In this document: positions 40,623 through 44,761 of the stretch, piece by piece
Position numbering within the stretch: position 1 is the stretch's first letter
How the letters are laid out: every line of letters starts with the position of its first letter
Assembly: GCA_937885015.1 (NCBI GenBank)
Contig: CALAAS010000006.1
Coordinates: 1-44,761, forward strand
Length of the DNA: 44,761 bases
Origin: an uncultured Clostridium sp.
GTDB taxonomy: Bacteria > Bacillota > Clostridia > Lachnospirales > Lachnospiraceae
Reading direction: 5' to 3'
Notes under the pieces: model-generated
What the model was told of the DNA's origin: nothing
The model's database searches: none
The model's input: the letters and a program-made list of their open reading frames with translations, nothing else
Program-made: the position numbers and the translations under genes

Positions 40623-40657
40623 ATGATATAATGTCTGTGAAGCGGACATTATATCAT
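40623..40657. promoter_or_regulatory. Perfect 13-bp inverted repeat before the cytidylate-kinase-like gene
   Basis: ATGATATAATGTC (40623-40635) and GACATTATATCAT (40645-40657) are separated by nine bases. It includes a TATAAT on each arm and lies 30 bp before the start codon. It could be an operator or a divergent promoter pair. No U-tract follows, so a terminator is unlikely. Confidence 0.5.
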
Positions 40658-40687
40658 TGCGCATACCAGAGAAGGGGAGGCGTTACT

Positions 40688-41326
40688 ATGGCAGAGAAGA
40701 GAATAGTCATTACGATCAGCAGGCAGTATGGAAGCGGAGGCGCTGAGACAGGGAAAAAACTTGCCGAGGAGCTGGGAATCGGTTTTTATGACAAGAACAT
40801 CCTTCGTATCAATTCGGATCAGAGCGGTATTAAGGAGAGCTATTTCCATCTGGCAGACGAAAAAGCAGGAAACCGTCTCCTCTATAAGATTATCAGCAGT
40901 ATGACGCCGGAGAAAGGAACCCCTTCTTTTGGGTCAGACTTGATTTCTGCTGATAATCTGTTTCGGTTTCAGTCGGAGGTAATTCGAAAGCTGGCGGAAC
41001 AGGAATCCTGTGTCATTATTGGCCGATGTGCGGATTATGTACTGGCGGGAATGGAAGGGTTGGTGCGCATTCGTCTGTATGCAGAGCTGGAAAGCCGGAT
41101 CGAGCGTATCCGCGCGAAGGATTTGTATGCGGAGAAGGAGATTGAAAAAAATATCCGGCGTATTGACCGGGAACGCCGCGATTACTATCGCTATTATGCA
41201 GGACGTGACTGGGAAAATCCGGAAAATTATGATTTGATGATCAATACAACGAAAATAGGAGCGGACGGAGCTGTGGAAATTATCCGGAATTACTTAAAAA
41301 CAGCTGGATACGACCTTCCGAAATAA
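40688..41326 (+). CDS. Cytidylate-kinase-like family protein
   Basis: 212 residues of the cytidylate-kinase-like P-loop family common in Firmicutes. ITISRQYGSGGAETGKKLAEEL is the nucleotide-binding start, and VIIGRCADYVL, RDYYRYYAGRDWENPENYDLMINT and the arginine-rich RAKDLYAEKEIEKNIRRIDRERR lid follow. It may phosphorylate a nucleotide, but the true substrate of this subgroup is not settled; the canonical cmk is separate. GGGGAGG precedes the ATG at 40688; an upstream reading runs through the inverted repeat and is not preferred. Confidence 0.85.
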   Translation: MAEKRIVITISRQYGSGGAETGKKLAEELGIGFYDKNILRINSDQSGIKESYFHLADEKAGNRLLYKIISSMTPEKGTPSFGSDLISADNLFRFQSEVIRKLAEQESCVIIGRCADYVLAGMEGLVRIRLYAELESRIERIRAKDLYAEKEIEKNIRRIDRERRDYYRYYAGRDWENPENYDLMINTTKIGADGAVEIIRNYLKTAGYDLPK

Positions 41327-41370
41327 ACGAAATACGGAGTGAAAGTCCAGTGATTTCACAGGATATCCAG

Positions 41371-41412
41371 GCGGGGCGGAAAGAAACCTTATTCTTTCCG
41401 CCCCGCTGTTTT
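41371..41412 (+). terminator. Terminator of the cytidylate-kinase-like gene
   Basis: GCGGGGCGGAAAGAA (41371-41385) and TTCTTTCCGCCCCGC (41392-41406) form a perfect 15-bp stem, followed by TGTTTT. Confidence 0.92.
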
Positions 41413-41549
41413 AAATATTTGATTTAGGTGGTTGTTGTGACGGGTAATCCGTGATAAACTTAGTTTCGCGGTTTTACGGGAATGAGGCGGCTGTCCATGG
41501 TGGATGTTTTTTGATTGAGGGCAGCTTTTTCTATGGAGGTGTATGAAGA

Positions 41550-42923
41550 ATGAAACATCAAAATCGAATTGATCGGATGAATACAAATCGAAATCTGTTT
41601 TTTATGTCCCTGCCCATTTTTGTGGAGTTGCTTTTGCAGCTTTTGGTGGGAAATGTGGATCAAATGATGGTAAGCCGCGTATCGCAGAAATCGGTGGCTG
41701 CCATTGTCAATGCCAATCAGATTATGAATTTGATTATTATTGTGCTGAGTATGGCTTCTACAGCTGTTACAGTCATGCTGTCCCAGTATCTTGGAGCGGA
41801 AGACGGGAAAAACGCTTCCCGGACCTGTATGGTTTCTGTAGTTCTGATTGGAGGCGTCAGCATTTTGGCGACGGTTCTGCTGTTTATCTTTTACGCTCCT
41901 CTTTATAGAGCCATTCAGGTTCCGGATGAGATTTTTGGGGAGGCATCCAGTTACCTTTTAATTGTTGGGGCATTGATTCTGGTGCAGGGGTTGTATCTGA
42001 CCTTTTCTTCCATTGTGCGGGCATTTGCATTGATGAAAGAAGTTATGATTATTTCAATTATCATGAATGTTCTGAATATTATTGGAAACGCAGTCCTGAT
42101 TAACGGATGGCTGGGACTGCCGCAGATGGGGGTTATCGGAGCGGCCGTTTCAACGGATATCAGCAAACTGGTGGGTCTGCTCCTTATGGTGTATCTATTT
42201 GTAAAGCGTACTAATGTGAAAATGGGATTTCAATTTTTGCGTCCGTTTCCGGCAGATATTTTGAAAAACCTTTGTAAGCTGGCGATCCCCACGGGTATTG
42301 AGAGTTTTTCTTATAATTTGTCCCAGATGATTATTCTTGGAATTGTTAATTCCTTTGGAACTTTGGTTACGGTTACCAAGGGATACTGCAGTATTTTTGC
42401 CAATGTGGATTATATTTATGCTATGGCGATTGCAACAGCAACGCAGATTGTTTTGGGGTATCTGATTGGTGCACGGCAGTTGGATGCCATTCAGAAGCGG
42501 GTAAATGCAACCATGAAGGTAGCGATCTGTGCCTGCGTCGGGGTGGCGGTGCTTCTTTACATCGGGGGGGATTATGTCTTTCTGATTTTTACCAACAATC
42601 CGGAAATTATTGCACTGGGGAAACGGATTTTGTTTATCGAGATTTTCCTGGAGATTGGCCGGGCTGTTAATATTGCCATGACAAAGAGTCTGATTGCTGT
42701 GGGGGATGTGGTTACTCCAACGGCAGTGGGGGTCGCTTTCCAGTGGGGAGTAGCGGTGGCCGGAGCCTGGCTTTTAGGTGTAAAATTTGGCTTAGGGTTG
42801 GAAGGTGTCTGGATTGCCATGGCAATAGATGAGTGTCTGCGCGGCCTGATTTTCGCAGTTCATTTTAAGCGGGAACGTTGGAAAAAGAATTTCCATGGTG
42901 TTGCAGCGGAGGTTTTGGAATAG
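41550..42923 (+). CDS. MATE-family efflux transporter
   Basis: A 457-residue exporter with 12 predicted helices in two homologous halves. Early family marks are LPIFVELLLQLLVGNVDQMMVS and the loop MLSQYLGAEDGKNAS; the second half has LAIPTGIESFSYNLSQMII and GYLIGARQLDA. It uses a sodium or proton gradient to expel cationic drugs or metabolites. GGAGGTG lies 8 bp before the ATG. The leader (41480-41530) has a weak GCTG/CAGC hairpin with T-run. The substrate is unknown. Confidence 0.93.
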   Translation: MKHQNRIDRMNTNRNLFFMSLPIFVELLLQLLVGNVDQMMVSRVSQKSVAAIVNANQIMNLIIIVLSMASTAVTVMLSQYLGAEDGKNASRTCMVSVVLIGGVSILATVLLFIFYAPLYRAIQVPDEIFGEASSYLLIVGALILVQGLYLTFSSIVRAFALMKEVMIISIIMNVLNIIGNAVLINGWLGLPQMGVIGAAVSTDISKLVGLLLMVYLFVKRTNVKMGFQFLRPFPADILKNLCKLAIPTGIESFSYNLSQMIILGIVNSFGTLVTVTKGYCSIFANVDYIYAMAIATATQIVLGYLIGARQLDAIQKRVNATMKVAICACVGVAVLLYIGGDYVFLIFTNNPEIIALGKRILFIEIFLEIGRAVNIAMTKSLIAVGDVVTPTAVGVAFQWGVAVAGAWLLGVKFGLGLEGVWIAMAIDECLRGLIFAVHFKRERWKKNFHGVAAEVLE

Positions 42924-43055
42924 AGAAATATTTTGAATACAAAAAAGTGGATATGGGTGGTAAGAGGCGTGTTCAGGATCGAAGTTTTACCTTGGGGTAC
43001 TGAGAAATTGTAATAGAGGATTGAGCATTGGTATGAGAAAGAAGGGGAAAGAGAA

Positions 43056-44456
43056 ATGGAGCGGAAAAAGAACAGGATAAAACGGATGGATGGAATCTCT
43101 GAAAACGCGGTAATAAATTCTGGGAAAGCGGAAAAAAAGAAACGCGGAATTTCGCAGCTTCAAAACGGGGCAAGGAAAACTGGAGATGAAACACAGTCAG
43201 TCCGAAGGATAGAAAAAAGAACTGGAAATGAAAGGAAGACTTCCTGGAGCAGCTCTGAAAGCAGGCGCTGTAAAGAGAGGAAGGAAGGAAATATAAGAAA
43301 ATGCCGTTCGGAAAATTTCTGCCCGGTATATGGACGCTGTGGGGGATGTCAGTTTTTACATATGACCTATAAAAAGCAGCTGGAAGAAAAGCAGCGCAGA
43401 ATGGAGGAGCTTTTACATGGCATTTGTCCGGTGGAGCCGATTATAGGAATGGAAACGCCATATCATTATCGGAATAAGGTGCATGCAGTTTTCGGATATG
43501 ACAGGAAGGGAAACCCGCTGTCTGGTGTTTATCAGGAGGGAAGCCACGTGCTGGTTCCAGTGGAGACCTGCCTGATCGAGGATGAAAAGGCAGATGAGAT
43601 TATCGGAACCATTCGCAAAATGCTGCGTTCTTTTAAGATACGTGTTTATGACGAGGATACGGGGTATGGACTTCTGCGCCATGTGCTGGTAAGGCGGGGA
43701 ATGAAGACCGGGGAGATTTTGGTGGTTCTGGTTACTGCATCGCCGGTGTTTCCATCAAAACGGAATTTTGTACATGCACTTCTGGAGCGCCATCCGGAAA
43801 TTACGACCATTGTGCAGAATATCAATGGAAGAGGAACCAGCATGGTGTTGGGAGAAAAAGAGCATGTGCTATACGGAAAGGGATATATCGAGGATGAATT
43901 ATGCGGTCTCCGTTTTCGGATTTCTCCCAGATCATTTTATCAGATAAATTCTGTACAGACAGAGAAGCTTTATGGAAAGGCCATGGAGATGGCTGCCCTG
44001 ACAGGGAAAGAAACGGTTTTGGATGCTTACTGCGGCATCGGAACGATTGGTCTGGTAGCCAGCCGGCAGGCGAACCGGGTGATCGGTGTGGAGTTAAACC
44101 GTGATGCGGTACGGGATGCAGTGCAGAATGCAAAGCGAAATGGCATAGAAAATGCAGAATTTTACTGCAATGATGCGGGAAAATTTATGGTTCAGATGGC
44201 GGAAAAAGGGCAGAAGGCGGATGTGGTATTTCTGGATCCGCCGCGCAGCGGGACGACAGAGGAGTTTATTGCTTCCGTAGTCCGGATGCAGCCGAACCGG
44301 GTGGTTTATATTTCCTGTGGACCGGATACCATGGCCCGTGATCTTAAAATGTTTGCACGGTATGGGTATCGGGCGGAGGAGGCAGTTCCAGTCGATCTGT
44401 TTTGCTGGACGGATCATGTAGAGACTTGTGTGTTGCTACAAAGACGAACTATGTAG
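43056..44456 (+). CDS. 23S rRNA (uracil-5)-methyltransferase, RumA/RlmD type
   Basis: 466 residues. A long basic, low-complexity N-terminal extension (1-85, many K/R/E/S) takes the place of the usual TRAM domain. The Fe-S cluster cysteines are C89, C95, C98 (CPVYGRCGGC) and C171. The SAM site is VLDAYCGIGTIGL, and the catalytic region has FLDPPRSG and the nucleophile C421 in YISCGPDTMARDL. The protein ends HVETCVLLQRRTM. HVETxVLL is the conserved end of the family, but the last residues and the DNA beyond look foreign, as though an element had integrated at the 3' end without breaking the gene. AAGGGG precedes the ATG. Confidence 0.92.
   Translation: MERKKNRIKRMDGISENAVINSGKAEKKKRGISQLQNGARKTGDETQSVRRIEKRTGNERKTSWSSSESRRCKERKEGNIRKCRSENFCPVYGRCGGCQFLHMTYKKQLEEKQRRMEELLHGICPVEPIIGMETPYHYRNKVHAVFGYDRKGNPLSGVYQEGSHVLVPVETCLIEDEKADEIIGTIRKMLRSFKIRVYDEDTGYGLLRHVLVRRGMKTGEILVVLVTASPVFPSKRNFVHALLERHPEITTIVQNINGRGTSMVLGEKEHVLYGKGYIEDELCGLRFRISPRSFYQINSVQTEKLYGKAMEMAALTGKETVLDAYCGIGTIGLVASRQANRVIGVELNRDAVRDAVQNAKRNGIENAEFYCNDAGKFMVQMAEKGQKADVVFLDPPRSGTTEEFIASVVRMQPNRVVYISCGPDTMARDLKMFARYGYRAEEAVPVDLFCWTDHVETCVLLQRRTM
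44411..44456 (+). other. Candidate attachment-site region at the rRNA methyltransferase 3' end
   Basis: The codons for HVETCVLL cover the conserved gene end that several ICEs and prophages use for integration in rum-family genes. Immediately afterwards composition falls to clearly AT-rich. The other att copy would lie outside this window. Confidence 0.45.
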
Positions 44457-44605
44457 AAATCCTTAATTTTAGGCACTTTTTCAAGCATATCGTCTTTACA
44501 AGCGAGGGCGATAAAATCAGAAATAAAGAGATAAAGAACTATATCAATGTTTCGGTAGTAGTTGATATAGAGTGTGGGAACACAATAAGCTAAATATTCA
44601 ATTTG

Positions 44606-44635
44606 GGGGTACTTGTAAAAAAGTATCCCTTTTTT
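44606..44635 (+). terminator. Terminator in the putative element edge
   Basis: GGGGTACTT (44606-44614) pairs with AAGTATCCC (44621-44629) with one G-T pair, followed by six T. Confidence 0.75.
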
Positions 44636-44659
44636 ATGCAGTATGTGTGATTTTATAGG

Positions 44660-44687
44660 ACACACCTATTATAGGGTGTGTTTTTTT
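44660..44687 (+). terminator. Second terminator or attenuator before the partial gene
   Basis: ACACACC (44660-44666) pairs with GGTGTGT (44675-44681), running into seven T, about 30 bp before the next start codon. Two terminators in tandem directly upstream of a gene suggest insulation or attenuation. Confidence 0.7.
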
Positions 44688-44718
44688 GTTGCACTTTTTA
44701 AGAGAAAGGAGAACTATC

Positions 44719-44761
44719 ATGGCAAAAAATCAGGGAGCATTAGTGTATGACACTAATACCG
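44719..44761 (+). CDS. Partial gene at the right edge
   Basis: ATG at 44719 with AAAGGAGA 6 bp upstream. Only 14 residues are visible (MAKNQGALVYDTNT), too few to identify. The AT-rich context and tandem terminators suggest it belongs to an integrated element starting after the rRNA methyltransferase gene. Confidence 0.6.
   Translation, partial: MAKNQGALVYDTNT

Noticed and set aside
40440..40664. A hydrophobic minus-strand reading of 74 residues resembling a membrane peptide
   Set aside because: It is the complement of the purine tract; a pyrimidine-rich strand gives Phe/Leu/Ser/Ile by composition alone.
1..44761. CRISPR arrays, tRNA or rRNA genes, intact insertion sequences
   Set aside because: I saw no regularly spaced palindromic repeats with unique spacers, no cloverleaf with CCA-like ends, and no complete transposase; the only tandem array is the coding repeat at 8072-8341.

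Overview
The window looks like a chromosomal segment of a Gram-positive, spore-forming gut anaerobe of the Lachnospiraceae (Clostridia). The reasons are AGGAGG-type ribosome sites, moderate GC content, a gap-pgk-tpiA operon, a surface protein with C-terminal tryptophan/glycine-rich cell-wall-binding repeats, a ZTP-riboswitch-controlled pyruvate formate-lyase operon, a cdaA-cdaR operon, an ANTAR regulator beside a glutamine-synthetase-like gene, and a CwlC-like SPOR amidase. Species cannot be named from the sequence alone.

Layout. 1-3.9 kb (minus strand): CitA/DcuS-type sensor kinase, its response regulator, and a GltS-family sodium/glutamate-type symporter with its own promoter and terminator. 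4-7.4 kb: the glycolytic operon gap, pgk, tpiA, with a GC-rich palindromic element between gap and pgk. 7.4-11.1 kb: a small XRE regulator and a 1050-residue secreted wall protein with fifteen 18-bp repeats. 11.1-18.5 kb: an AT-richer accessory insertion. It holds a LacI repressor, a DUF3311-like peptide, an SSS symporter, an MFS transporter and two paralogous SnoaL-like proteins, then a broken tyrosine integrase and a HicAB toxin-antitoxin pair. 18.5-20 kb: an intact phospholipase D/cardiolipin-synthase-like gene whose decayed partial copy lies on the other side of the insertion. 20-27 kb: ZTP riboswitch, pflB, pflA and a MacAB-like efflux operon. 27-35 kb: two membrane proteins, cdaA, cdaR, an HPr protein, a polysaccharide polymerase, a PLP aminotransferase and an AI-2E/PerM-type permease. 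34.8-39.6 kb: an AraC regulator divergent from a DapF paralog that has lost both catalytic cysteines, then a glutamine-synthetase-like pseudoenzyme, an ANTAR protein and a canonical dapF. 39.6-44.5 kb: CwlC-like amidase, cytidylate-kinase-like protein, MATE exporter and an RlmD/RumA-type rRNA methyltransferase. Beyond its 3' end the composition turns AT-rich and a new gene begins, which looks like the edge of an integrated element.

Two regions best fit an undescribed system. The first is the LacI-SSS-MFS-SnoaL-SnoaL cluster (11.6-17.2 kb): two copies of one 14-bp palindromic operator core mark it as a single regulon, it carries two different transporters, and its only candidate enzymes are the two SnoaL-like proteins. 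The second is the AraC / Ser-Ser DapF paralog / glutamine-synthetase pseudoenzyme / ANTAR cluster (34.8-38.7 kb), where two enzyme families appear without their usual catalytic residues and the ANTAR-linked gene has a structured leader.

The insertion has a readable history. A 95-bp segment (the last codons of the wall-protein gene plus its terminator) is repeated exactly at 11046-11140 and 17250-17344, and the phospholipase D gene's 3' end is repeated at 11146-11505 and 18522-18881. This implies duplication of the wall-protein/phospholipase boundary, with foreign DNA lying between and within the copies.
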